Source: a virus
IMG/VR virus record: IMGVR_UViG_3300044974_000745
Location: 1-50,869 of that record
DNA length: 50,869 bases
Strand: one strand, 5' to 3'
This document shows, one piece after another, positions 18,469 to 27,132 of the stretch (the stretch's first letter is position 1; each line of letters begins with the position of its first letter). A program made the position numbers and the translations under genes. The notes beneath the pieces were generated by a model that worked only from the letters and a program-made list of their open reading frames with translations, was not told the DNA's origin and made no database searches.

Positions 18469-20874
18469 ATGGGATATATTTTAAAAAATACTGCAGGATT
18501 AATAAATTCAAGATTAACGGACACTGGGAGATTGAAGTTGTCTCAAGGAAGTTTCAATATTTCTTACTTCCAAATTGGTGATAGTGAGGTTTCATATAAC
18601 ACACTTCCAAGTACCTATAATCAGTATGATACTATGATTTTAGAACCAAACTATAATTCTCAAAATTCATCATATTATCCTGAAACGAACAAACAATACG
18701 TAAAATATCCTTATTTCGTTGATGGTACAAAAGGTAATACATATGGTATACCGTTTATGGATTCATACGTAAGTCCTATTTATAACAGGGCGGCAATGAG
18801 AGGTTTTTTTATTGGCGATTTAACAGCAACGACTATTGATTGGAGTGCTAGAACAAATAGTAGCTATGTGATTAATTCAAATTATGTTGTTGATATGACA
18901 ACATTAACTGGAGGTACAACAATAAAACTTATATATTCAGGTTGTAATACTGATATAGTTAGATTACCACAAGTTGGTGATTTAGTTACAATTTATTATG
19001 ATGGTGGTCAATTTAGTAGCAATTGTTATTGTGAGTCACCGACGCCAACCCCAACACCATATGCAAGTTCTACACCAACTGCAACTCCATTACCGTCATT
19101 ACCACCTTGTGATACACCAACTCCGACACCAACACCTTCGTCAACAATTTGTGCATCACCAACACCGAAAAATTATTGCACTCCAACACCAAAACCTGAG
19201 TGTGTGATTGATATTACTAATTGTTACCCTGTATTAACTTATAGAATTGTCTCAATATGTTTAGATGAAGTCACATTAGATAGAGCAACACCTGATTACA
19301 GTACATTTTTACCAGGTTGTTATGGACGAATAATAATTTATCCATCAACAATGACTGAAATCTATGATAGTTTAACACCAAGTCCACATTGGAGAGATGA
19401 TGTTATTAACTTTGAATCTATTTGTGATACTGACCAATTTGATGTTAAAATTTGGAACATGAACATTCCTTGGTCTGAAAATCCAGCGGGTTTAATCTCT
19501 ACAAGTTATGAAGATTATACTCAGTTTGGTTCAATTAATTATTTGGGTTCTAAAGAATATTTTGGATATACATCAACATCAGGACAAACAGATACTGATT
19601 CGGTTTATTTTTTCAATTCTTTTTCTGATAAAATAGTTGTTACACCTAAAGAACAAAAATCTATTGCAATTGTTCATTATACTAATCAAACTATTGATAA
19701 TTTTTATGGTGAGAAATTTGCATTAGAACCGTATGATGTTTCTAATCCTAATGATACAACAGGACAAGCTAGAAACTTTAGAGTTCATTTACCTTGGTTA
19801 ATGTGGCATAAGTCACCAATTTGTTGTAGTGGTCAAACATTTTGGATTGACCCACCTGGTTATGAATCATTAAATTTATTTGAGGTTCATTATTTAGAAT
19901 CAAATGAAAATAGTGATATGAACCTACCTGGTCATAGATACTATCATTTATGGGATACTAATAGTAATATTAATGGTTATCCGAATAGAGTTGGTAAGGT
20001 ATTTCCTGATGACAAGATAATAATTTTTGATGATGAGGAAATAATTGCAGCAATGTCGTATAAATCTAACCGAAATTGGACATTACCAGCACCAAGAGTT
20101 TCTTTAATTACGCCAAATACATGTGGAAATGAAACCCCTGTGAATGATGGTATTTTAAGTGGTAATACTGAATATCTTTATGTTACCTATAGATTAGGTA
20201 ATAGTAGTGGTTTCACTGATTATCTTCATTGTAACTATTATATGAAGATGCAAGGACCTAATATTGATTGTACAACGTCAGGTTCTCAAAACGTCGCTGT
20301 AAGATTTGGGGCGGAGTTCTCTTGTTTAAATTACGTTGAAGTAATTCCTGCAAACTTTACAGGATTTATTGCGGATACTTTTGAAATATTAGTACAAAAG
20401 GTTGAAGGGGATGTTAGACCAAATTCTGCGGAATGGAAAGTGATAGATTTTTCTGACTCATTATCAGCGACAACTGTTAATGGGTATATTACCCAAGATA
20501 GTTTAACAGGGAATACTTTTGTTATAACTCAAGATTTGTATGACTTGGCTCCAACCTATAATTTAGGTAATTATATTGATTTAACACCACAGGGTTCAAC
20601 AGGACAAACATTAAATTTTGGTGATGAATATTATTTCTACGGTTCATTGGAAACAGACATTGAGGCGACAATTTATGAAATGAGATATAAAATAAATTTA
20701 GGTCAGGCGGAATTTCAAAGTACTACTAACCCAACTTGGTTACCTGGAACTAAATCATACATTACAGAAATTGGTCTTTATGATTCTGAAAAAAATCTAA
20801 TGATTGTATCTAAAACGCAATCACCAATTTTAAGAACAGGTATACAACAGTTTTTGGTGAAGTTTGATTTTTAA
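18469..20874 (+). CDS. Tail fiber-like protein with Thr/Pro linker (801 aa)
   Basis: The N-terminus (ILKNTAGLINSRLTDTGR, then FNISYFQIGDSEV) and the C-terminus (SYITEIGLYD, then MIVSKTQSPILR) resemble the conserved tail-proximal segment of phage fibers, in which an EIGLYD-type motif is common. Here those two parts bracket a long insert: a Thr/Pro/Cys linker at about residues 189-245 (PTPTPTP units separated by Cys) and a large domain rich in Trp, Tyr and His. The result looks like a fiber base with a domain inserted, or a baseplate-anchored fiber whose ends fold together. It follows the SprB genes and has its own TATTTATA element. Virion location is likely; the receptor is unknown. Confidence 0.7.
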   Translation: MGYILKNTAGLINSRLTDTGRLKLSQGSFNISYFQIGDSEVSYNTLPSTYNQYDTMILEPNYNSQNSSYYPETNKQYVKYPYFVDGTKGNTYGIPFMDSYVSPIYNRAAMRGFFIGDLTATTIDWSARTNSSYVINSNYVVDMTTLTGGTTIKLIYSGCNTDIVRLPQVGDLVTIYYDGGQFSSNCYCESPTPTPTPYASSTPTATPLPSLPPCDTPTPTPTPSSTICASPTPKNYCTPTPKPECVIDITNCYPVLTYRIVSICLDEVTLDRATPDYSTFLPGCYGRIIIYPSTMTEIYDSLTPSPHWRDDVINFESICDTDQFDVKIWNMNIPWSENPAGLISTSYEDYTQFGSINYLGSKEYFGYTSTSGQTDTDSVYFFNSFSDKIVVTPKEQKSIAIVHYTNQTIDNFYGEKFALEPYDVSNPNDTTGQARNFRVHLPWLMWHKSPICCSGQTFWIDPPGYESLNLFEVHYLESNENSDMNLPGHRYYHLWDTNSNINGYPNRVGKVFPDDKIIIFDDEEIIAAMSYKSNRNWTLPAPRVSLITPNTCGNETPVNDGILSGNTEYLYVTYRLGNSSGFTDYLHCNYYMKMQGPNIDCTTSGSQNVAVRFGAEFSCLNYVEVIPANFTGFIADTFEILVQKVEGDVRPNSAEWKVIDFSDSLSATTVNGYITQDSLTGNTFVITQDLYDLAPTYNLGNYIDLTPQGSTGQTLNFGDEYYFYGSLETDIEATIYEMRYKINLGQAEFQSTTNPTWLPGTKSYITEIGLYDSEKNLMIVSKTQSPILRTGIQQFLVKFDF

Positions 20875-20886
20875 TCTCTTTAACTT

Positions 20887-20963
20887 AAATAGCTTTACTA
20901 TTTTAACATCTTTACGAATTTTATATAAAATAATATTCTATAGGTGTAACCTTGTTACCTATA
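20887..20963 (+). promoter_or_regulatory. Leader region before the RuvC-like gene with two hairpins
   Basis: The 110-base gap between the fiber gene and the RuvC-like gene holds a 6-bp hairpin (AAATAG/CTATTT, 20887-20903), possibly a weak terminator. It also holds a stronger one at 20939-20963: TATAGGT pairs with ACCTATA and AAC with GTT, with a 2-base bulge and a CTT loop. No T-run follows the second hairpin, so it looks like an mRNA leader structure or a protein-binding operator rather than a terminator. Confidence 0.45.
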
Positions 20964-20984
20964 AAAGGATAATCAAATTATATA

Positions 20985-21587
20985 ATGAGTAAAAATAGAT
21001 TAAAGGAAAGCCCGAAAGTATTAGGATTAGACGTATCAACTCGCACAATAGGATGGGCATTATTTGATATACAAACAAAAGAATTATTAGAGTTAACTCA
21101 TGTTTCACCTGTTCCTAAACCGAAAGAGGATAACAAAACTAAAGAACTTATCCTAAAGAGTGAAATTTTCAAAACAAAATTAGTACAATATATAGATTTA
21201 GGTATTACTAAAGTTATTATTGAGGAACCATTATTGAATAGTAATAACGTATATACTATTCAAACATTATTAAGATTTAACACTTTAATTACCAAACAAA
21301 TCTATGACGTTTTGGGTATTGTACCTGAATATATTTCAACATACAACTCAAGAAAATTAGCATTTCCTGAATTAGTTCAAAAGAACGATAAAAATAAAAT
21401 GGTCTTATTTGGTGGTTTCCCAAAAGATTGTGATAAGAAACAAATAATTTGGGATTTAGTCGCTAAAAAAGAACCACAAATTCAGTGGCAATACACAAGA
21501 AACAATACTCTTAAGAAAGAAAATTTTGACCAAACTGATGCTTATACCTGTGTTTTAGGTTTTATGAATCAGGAAAATATTTGGTAA
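20985..21587 (+). CDS. RuvC-like Holliday junction resolvase
   Basis: This 200-residue protein has the RNase H-fold resolvase pattern. It has GLDVSTRTIGWAL with Asp16, IIEEPL with Glu80 and Glu81, and DQTDAYT near the C-terminus with Asp182 and Asp185; these acidic residues would bind two metal ions. RuvC-family enzymes cut four-way DNA junctions; in large phages they resolve branched replication intermediates before packaging. It starts after a hairpin-bearing leader and ends 5 bases from the convergent stop of the minus-strand adhesin operon, with no clear terminator between. The catalytic residues appear complete, so the enzyme is probably active. Confidence 0.85.
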   Translation: MSKNRLKESPKVLGLDVSTRTIGWALFDIQTKELLELTHVSPVPKPKEDNKTKELILKSEIFKTKLVQYIDLGITKVIIEEPLLNSNNVYTIQTLLRFNTLITKQIYDVLGIVPEYISTYNSRKLAFPELVQKNDKNKMVLFGGFPKDCDKKQIIWDLVAKKEPQIQWQYTRNNTLKKENFDQTDAYTCVLGFMNQENIW

Positions 21588-21592
21588 AAATA

Positions 21593-23518
21593 TTATGGTT
21601 TTACCGTAATATTCCAATTGTATGGAGAATTTTTAAGTAATAAATAATATGGGTTAGTTAAACCTCCTGTCGGTGATTCAGGTTGTGGGAATGTAGTTCC
21701 TGTAAACAATAAAGTTTTATTGTACAAAGTATTTGCCGTTGCAATAGTTGCAACATCTTGTAAAATATAATCTACTGCCGCGGTTTTAAGGCTAGTACCT
21801 CTAAAATCTAATGATAACATATTAGTCATTGCTGAGAATGTTGATGTCCAACCTGTTAATGTTTGGCTACCTGTGGAAGTAAATGTTTTTAAAGTTGATG
21901 GGAAGTTACCTTGTATTATTTGTGGACTATTTATGAAATTATTACTACTAATATTTAAAGTTACAAGAGAAGTATGTCCCGAAAGATTTGTTGTTCCAGT
22001 TAATTCGTTGAAGAATAAATCTATTGATGTTGCTCCTTGAGTATAATTAAAGTCAAAATTCTGTAAAAGATTACCTTTAAAACTTATTGTTTTAATTGAT
22101 GGTGGGAATTGTGTTGTCCATCCTGATAAACTGACACTATCTAATCTGAAAGTTTGTAATGACGTTGCTCCCGTTAAATCTACTGACCATTGTGGTACAT
22201 ACTGTAAAGGACCACCGTCACTCATATTAAAAGTAACACAACTTGTTGGGAAGTTACTTGTATAACCTGTTATGTCATTTAAATTCAACAATAATGTTTG
22301 GATACTATTTGGGAATATTGGTGGTAATGTCGTTAAGTTGTTATTATCTAATCTTAATTCTATCAATGATGTACAAGCCGATATAGTATTTGTAAATGAA
22401 CTTAAAACTATATTACTATTTAAATCTAAATTAGTTAAATTTGTATTTAATGATAAATCAATGTCAAAATTACGGATTCTGTTACCTCCAAGTTCTGCAA
22501 TTTCCGCAGATACTGGTAATGTATAGGTCCAACCTGATAATGATGTATTACCATTTACAAGTATATTTTTAAGACCCGTACAATCTGATAAATTATTAGG
22601 TATATTAATTATTGGTAATGATGTATTAAGTACAATGAATATTTGATTGAATGTTGAGCCAGTTGGTACCGTTACATTTAAGTTAGTTAAACTATTATTG
22701 TTTGCTAAACTTAAAGTTCTAAATGAACTACTTCCTGAAAAATTGTAGGTAAGCCCTGACATATCAGTATTCCAAATTAACAATTGTTTAAAACTTGGTA
22801 GTAATGCTAGATTTGTTGTCGGATTAAATTGGAAATTTTGAGGTCCTGGAGAATTTGCACCGTAGATATAGAAAAAAATAAGTGAGTTTGGTAAACTAGA
22901 ACTAAAATCATTTAGAGTTGTAGCTGATAACCAAATTTGAGTCGCGGCAGTAAACGCACTAAAAGTATAACTATTCTCAATTATATCTGATATGTTATGT
23001 AATTTAATTTCTCTAATATAGTCGGTTGAAAGAGAAGATGATACTTGAAAATCTTCACATGTTGCAGTATATACACTTGAACCATACGTATGATTATATG
23101 AATAAAATACAAATCCTGGCGGAAATGGAGGATTTGTAATGTTAACTGGTAATGTTGAAGTGTCACCCCAATCAATATTAAAACTACTATTAGATGAGGT
23201 TCTAAAAATAACTGATAATGGATTAGTACCTAAAATATTTGATACTTGGAAAAACGGTGGTATAAACGGTATAGGTGTTGGAGTTGGTGTTACATAACAG
23301 TTGTAAATTTCAAATCTCTCACATCCATCACTTGTTATTATTTTAATACCAATTGCTGGTATAATATCAAATGGTGGAGGTAACACAAAAGTGAATGTTG
23401 GTGGTACTGTTGAAACCACTGTAGATAAAACTGTACAATTGTTACCTAAAACATCACAAACATAAACTGTGTATGGTAAGTTTAATCCTGATATTGAATT
23501 TAATGTTATCGTTTGCAT
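21593..23518 (-). CDS. Leucine-rich-repeat / PKD-like tail adhesin (641 aa)
   Basis: Domains in order: an N-terminal module (about 1-75, ITLNSISG...YVCD...SDGCE) homologous to the separate 71-residue protein upstream; a short TPTPTP linker (78-83); a PKD-like domain (about 90-160, FNIDWGDTSTLPVN and YSYNHTYG); and a long array of irregular leucine-rich repeats (about 170-570, for example LIELRLDNNNLTTLP and SLVTLNISSNNF). The final 70 residues end in LLLKNSPYNWNITVKP. Leucine-rich repeats form a curved protein-binding surface, so receptor or host-surface binding is likely. It is the last gene of a three-gene minus-strand cassette, overlapping the 803-residue gene by one base. No signal peptide is seen, consistent with a virion component. 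Confidence 0.75.
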   Translation of the reverse strand: MQTITLNSISGLNLPYTVYVCDVLGNNCTVLSTVVSTVPPTFTFVLPPPFDIIPAIGIKIITSDGCERFEIYNCYVTPTPTPIPFIPPFFQVSNILGTNPLSVIFRTSSNSSFNIDWGDTSTLPVNITNPPFPPGFVFYSYNHTYGSSVYTATCEDFQVSSSLSTDYIREIKLHNISDIIENSYTFSAFTAATQIWLSATTLNDFSSSLPNSLIFFYIYGANSPGPQNFQFNPTTNLALLPSFKQLLIWNTDMSGLTYNFSGSSSFRTLSLANNNSLTNLNVTVPTGSTFNQIFIVLNTSLPIINIPNNLSDCTGLKNILVNGNTSLSGWTYTLPVSAEIAELGGNRIRNFDIDLSLNTNLTNLDLNSNIVLSSFTNTISACTSLIELRLDNNNLTTLPPIFPNSIQTLLLNLNDITGYTSNFPTSCVTFNMSDGGPLQYVPQWSVDLTGATSLQTFRLDSVSLSGWTTQFPPSIKTISFKGNLLQNFDFNYTQGATSIDLFFNELTGTTNLSGHTSLVTLNISSNNFINSPQIIQGNFPSTLKTFTSTGSQTLTGWTSTFSAMTNMLSLDFRGTSLKTAAVDYILQDVATIATANTLYNKTLLFTGTTFPQPESPTGGLTNPYYLLLKNSPYNWNITVKP

Positions 23519-25929
23519 TATGAAAAATTAGTAGGTATACAGAATGGACCTGATGGTAATTTTGCTTGAGACGCTCCAAAACTAGCACCTAATGGACCGA
23601 ATGGACCAACCATTGATGATTGTGGTAACAAGGCGTAAGGTGAAGTATTACCCATTTTGTAAACCGAGTTATCATTAGTAACTAAATAAATCCTTGAGGA
23701 TTGTTCGAAAATACCTGTTAAAGTTTTACCTGGCATTCCTGAAGTAACATTTATATCAAATTCAAGAACACCCGCACTACTGTATTGTAATACCCTTTGA
23801 GTTGGTGATGGACTTGGAGTTCCTACTAATACAATAATTTTACCACTTGTATCTGTAACCATTAAATCTTTATTTGCTAAATAACCTGCTGGTAATGTTG
23901 TAATATTTGTAACACTCGCAGTTGTTGACGTAATGTTTAAAGATACAATTTTATTTGGACTAACTCCAGTGTTTGTACTATATAAAATTGTATTAGAAAC
24001 TGAAAAAAGTGAACCTAAAAGAACTGGAGAAGTAATAATTCTATTCAGTACAATAGTACCGGGGCAAAGAGTTAGGTCATATTCTTCAATTGTTACATTA
24101 TCACTTCTTAACATCCATAATTTATCTGTTGAATTTGCGATATCGCTATATAAAAATGAAAAATTGGAAAACAATGTTAATGTATTGGATGATTTTAAAT
24201 AAGTATAAACGCTAAATCCTGAACCTCCTGCACTTGTACCTCTAAATGCGACAAATGTTGAACAATCGTCTAAACATGGGGGGGTTGATGTTGGTGTAGG
24301 TGTTAATGTATTAGTAACTGTTGGAGTTAAAGTATTTGTCGGAGTTACGGTGTTTGTTGGTGTAACTGTCGGTGTTGCAGTTATTGTTGGGGTAGTTGTC
24401 GGTGTTATAGTTTTTGTCGGAGTTATAGTAGGTGTAGTTGTAGGTGTTGCAGTTATTGTTGGAGTTATTGTAGTAGTTGGGGTTATTGTTGGTGTAACAG
24501 TAGGACTTAATGAAATTGTCGGAGTTATAGTAGGTGTGGTTGTAGGTGTATTAGTCGGAGTTTCGGTAGGAGTTATTGTAGGTGTAGGGGTATTTGTCGG
24601 AGTTGGTGTTGGATTTTCAGTACTAGTTGGAGTCGGGGTATTAGTATTAGTTGGAGTAACTGTTTGGGTATTAGTAGGAGTTACAGTTGGTGTCTCAGTC
24701 GGAGTTAATGAAATTGTAGGAGTATTTGTCGGAGTTAATGAAATTGTAGGAGTAACAGTTGGTGTAGGTGTAGGTGTTTGACTGGCGATAACATTGTTAT
24801 TACAATCAATACAACCATTATAAACAAGTCCTGTTGTATTTGTGAAATAATTTCCTGCAAAATATGTTACAGTATCAAATGGTGATAAACTTGGATATGA
24901 AACAGTTTGAGATATATATTCCCAACATGAGTTTGTGTTTAAATCAACTAAACATTGACCAATAAGTGGTAAAAATGATGGTAATGTCTGTACAACATAT
25001 TGATTTAAACTATCACAGTTTTTAAATAAATAATATGCTAATGGTAAACTTGTTGTTGGTGTAGGTGTTAATGTAGGAGTTTGTGTTAATGTAGGTGTTA
25101 ATGTGGGTGTTTGAGTTAATTGCGGTAGACATAAAGAACATTCTCCTAAATTAGAATACCCCAGAGGACCGTCAATTAAAACAATATTATTAACACCAAT
25201 AGTTTGGGTTGTATTACCAACATAACTAATACAACTAGATACACCATCAACAGTTGATTCAAAAATCATAAATTGAGTTAATGTATCACCTGACGGGGTA
25301 TTAACTTCACTTGTGGTATAATAGAATTCTCCCGAATAACAATCTTGGAATTTTTTACTACCAGGACATTGTATAATTGAATTAACAGTTATAAAACTAA
25401 CATCACCTGAAAAATTACAATAATAAGTTATAACTGGCGAAGCTGTTGGTGTCGGTGTTAGTGTTGAAGTCGCACTTGGGGTTATACCCGTAATTGTAAC
25501 ATTAATACCAATTGATGGACAATAATTTGTTACCGATGGTGTTGGTGTTAATGTTGGACTTGGAGTTTCTGTTGGGGTGTTAGTTGGTGACGGAGAAACT
25601 TCACAATCAAAAATTGCGGTAAAATCTAAGACCGTACAATTAACTGTTGGTGTTGGAGTCGGTGTTACGCATACTCCTGCTGAAAAATATGTATCACAGA
25701 TGTCAGGACAACTTGAGATACAAGGACTAGCCCCAAATAGTATACAACTACCACCTAAAGAAGATGAAACACACCAATATTCACTTGTTCCTGTAACATA
25801 GTAAATGTAATATCCGTAAGTTGAACCTAACCAGTAGTCATAACTATTATATACTCCTGATAAAGTATAGTTATCATCAACATTGGGTATTTCGGTATTT
25901 GAAATACAATAAAAATTACTACAAGGCAT
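23518..25929 (-). CDS. Thr/Pro-repeat adhesin with propeller-like C-terminus (803 aa)
   Basis: Three Cys-rich beta modules (about residues 1-88, 165-270 and 297-377, each with CxxC-type pairs) are joined by Thr/Pro linkers. They are followed by a Thr/Pro-dominated tract of about 165 residues (385-552) made of TPTxTPT units. The C-terminal ~250 residues (553-803) hold repeating strands of the kind seen in beta-propellers ([17 protein letters not shown], then [26 protein letters not shown] and [14 protein letters not shown]). The Thr/Pro tract probably acts as a stiff, extended stalk that could carry O-linked sugars. The gene is in the middle of the minus-strand cassette: one base separates it from the upstream small gene and it overlaps the LRR gene by one base. 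A receptor-binding fiber is likely, by architecture and context. Confidence 0.7.
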   Translation of the reverse strand: MPCSNFYCISNTEIPNVDDNYTLSGVYNSYDYWLGSTYGYYIYYVTGTSEYWCVSSSLGGSCILFGASPCISSCPDICDTYFSAGVCVTPTPTPTVNCTVLDFTAIFDCEVSPSPTNTPTETPSPTLTPTPSVTNYCPSIGINVTITGITPSATSTLTPTPTASPVITYYCNFSGDVSFITVNSIIQCPGSKKFQDCYSGEFYYTTSEVNTPSGDTLTQFMIFESTVDGVSSCISYVGNTTQTIGVNNIVLIDGPLGYSNLGECSLCLPQLTQTPTLTPTLTQTPTLTPTPTTSLPLAYYLFKNCDSLNQYVVQTLPSFLPLIGQCLVDLNTNSCWEYISQTVSYPSLSPFDTVTYFAGNYFTNTTGLVYNGCIDCNNNVIASQTPTPTPTVTPTISLTPTNTPTISLTPTETPTVTPTNTQTVTPTNTNTPTPTSTENPTPTPTNTPTPTITPTETPTNTPTTTPTITPTISLSPTVTPTITPTTTITPTITATPTTTPTITPTKTITPTTTPTITATPTVTPTNTVTPTNTLTPTVTNTLTPTPTSTPPCLDDCSTFVAFRGTSAGGSGFSVYTYLKSSNTLTLFSNFSFLYSDIANSTDKLWMLRSDNVTIEEYDLTLCPGTIVLNRIITSPVLLGSLFSVSNTILYSTNTGVSPNKIVSLNITSTTASVTNITTLPAGYLANKDLMVTDTSGKIIVLVGTPSPSPTQRVLQYSSAGVLEFDINVTSGMPGKTLTGIFEQSSRIYLVTNDNSVYKMGNTSPYALLPQSSMVGPFGPLGASFGASQAKLPSGPFCIPTNFS
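24275..24781 (-). repeat. Low-complexity Thr/Pro-coding tract
   Basis: About 500 bases encode near-continuous Thr-Pro-X repeats, seen on the + strand as degenerate GGTGTAGTT-like units of 6 to 12 bases. The units vary in sequence and in spacer residue, so this is a diverged array that could still change length by slippage. On the opposite strand the same tract reads as an open Gly/Val repeat, which I regard as an artefact. Confidence 0.75.
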
Positions 25930-25930
25930 A

Positions 25931-26146
25931 TTATGGTGTTAAAATTGTTATTATTTCACAACCATTATCATCTATAACTTTTATATTAAAATCATCTTGA
26001 GATTCTAAAGGTAAAGGGACGTTAAAATCATATGGTGTTGACGAGATGGTATCTATGTAGACACAAGTTGTTATTGGATTGTCACATAAGTAAACATCAA
26101 AAGGACTTGTCCCCGTCAGACCATTTATAGTAATAACTGTTGGCAT
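25931..26146 (-). CDS. Small module protein, paralog of the LRR protein N-terminus (71 aa)
   Basis: I place the start at the ATG at 26146 ([12 protein letters not shown]) rather than 30 bases upstream, because the TATTTATC promoter-like element at 26160-26167 lies between the two and the homologous protein begins at the same point. The whole protein lines up with residues 1-70 of the 641-residue LRR protein: ITINGLTG with ITLNSISG, VYLCD with VYVCD, and DDNGCE with SDGCE. It may be a cap, trimerisation or attachment module shared by two adhesins. It is the first gene of the minus-strand cassette and ends one base before the 803-residue gene begins. Confidence 0.7.
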   Translation of the reverse strand: MPTVITINGLTGTSPFDVYLCDNPITTCVYIDTISSTPYDFNVPLPLESQDDFNIKVIDDNGCEIITILTP

Positions 26147-26159
26147 TTTATTCTTTTTA

Positions 26160-26167
26160 GATAAATA
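26160..26167 (-). promoter_or_regulatory. Candidate phage promoter element for the minus-strand adhesin cassette
   Basis: Read on the minus strand this is TATATTTATCTAAAAAG, a one-mismatch TATTTATA copy 13 bases before the ATG at 26146 and followed by an A-run. It would drive all three minus-strand adhesin genes with the same class of signal as the plus-strand tail genes. Confidence 0.45.
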
Positions 26168-26184
26168 TAAGTTCAAGCAAAAAC

Positions 26185-26214
26185 TTGTGAAGGTTGATAA
26201 ACTTATTATTTTAT
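26185..26214 (+). promoter_or_regulatory. Candidate host-type promoter for the primase operon
   Basis: TTG (26185-26187), 19 bases, then TATTTTAT (26207-26214), compared with the Bacteroidetes consensus TTTG-N17-23-TAnnTTTG. The -7 box is imperfect. It sits 15 bases before the primase ATG, back to back with the minus-strand adhesin promoter. Confidence 0.35.
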
Positions 26215-26229
26215 CTTATCTTATAGTTT

Positions 26230-27132
26230 ATGACTGATGAAAAGGAAATAATTGTTGAGTTACTTACAGAATTATTCGGAAAACACAAACAACATTATCA
26301 ATCTAAAGGTCAAATCGCCTTTAATTGTCCTGTTTGCGACGAAGAAAGGAACAAAGGTAATTTAGAGGTTAATTATTTTGACCACGTTTTCAAATGTTGG
26401 AGTTGTGGTGATACTAATGGGATGAAAGGACCTTTAGGGAGATTAATTGAAAAACACGGTAATAAAAAACAAATAAAGATTTATAAAGTTTTTGCTCCCG
26501 AAAAAAATGAAGAAGTAAAAAAAGAAAAACAAAAACTTGTATTACCTGAAAGTTTTACTTTATTCAAAGATTCACACCCAAGATATCCTGTAAGGTTACA
26601 AGCTTACAATTATTTGAAGTCAAGAGGTATTGATGATACTATCATAGAGAAATATAACATCGGGTTTTGTGATAATGGTTCACACATAGGACGTATTATT
26701 GTTCCATCGTATGACAAAAAGAATGAACTCAATTATTACATTGCTCGTAGTTGGGACCCAAACAGTCGGGCTAAATATAAAAACCCTGAAGCTGAAAAAG
26801 ATAAAATAATATTCAATGAACATATCGTAGATTGGAAGAAAGATATCTTTTTAGTTGAAGGTGTGTTTGACGGATTTTTCTTGGACAACAGTATCCCAAT
26901 GTTGGGTAAACATTTAAGTGAATTGTTATTCACGACAATATACGAAAAGGCTAAAGGGGATATTATTCTTGCTCTTGATGGTGACGCATTTGATAATGCA
27001 GTTAAAATATATAGAGAACTAAATGGTGGTTCACTATACGGTAGAATTAAAATTATAAAACTACCAAAAGATAAAGACGTTTGTGACCTTAGGGGACAAA
27101 TAGATAAATTTTACATAGAAATTAAAGATTAA
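26230..27132 (+). CDS. DNA primase (zinc-binding and TOPRIM domains)
   Basis: This 300-residue protein makes RNA primers for lagging-strand synthesis. An N-terminal zinc-binding site is formed by CPVC (Cys33, Cys36) and CWSC (Cys56, Cys59), which recognises template DNA. The catalytic TOPRIM core follows: FLVEGVFDGFF with Glu210, and ILALDGDA with Asp250 and Asp252, which bind metal ions. The size is close to T4 gp61 and smaller than bacterial DnaG; there is no helicase domain, so the phage helicase must lie elsewhere. It opens the plus-strand DNA-metabolism operon and its TAATG stop/start overlaps the nuclease gene by one base. All key residues appear intact. Confidence 0.9.
   Translation: MTDEKEIIVELLTELFGKHKQHYQSKGQIAFNCPVCDEERNKGNLEVNYFDHVFKCWSCGDTNGMKGPLGRLIEKHGNKKQIKIYKVFAPEKNEEVKKEKQKLVLPESFTLFKDSHPRYPVRLQAYNYLKSRGIDDTIIEKYNIGFCDNGSHIGRIIVPSYDKKNELNYYIARSWDPNSRAKYKNPEAEKDKIIFNEHIVDWKKDIFLVEGVFDGFFLDNSIPMLGKHLSELLFTTIYEKAKGDIILALDGDAFDNAVKIYRELNGGSLYGRIKIIKLPKDKDVCDLRGQIDKFYIEIKD

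Noticed and set aside
24350-24781. Open plus-strand frame of 143 codons encoding Gly/Val repeats
   Set aside because: It is the antisense image of the Thr/Pro tract in the minus-strand 803-residue gene; repeated ACC/CCT codons read backwards give GGT/GTT. It has no leader or partner genes of its own.
14918-26146. Diversity-generating retroelement acting on the adhesins
   Set aside because: No reverse transcriptase gene or obvious template/variable repeat pair was seen in the window; it could still lie outside.
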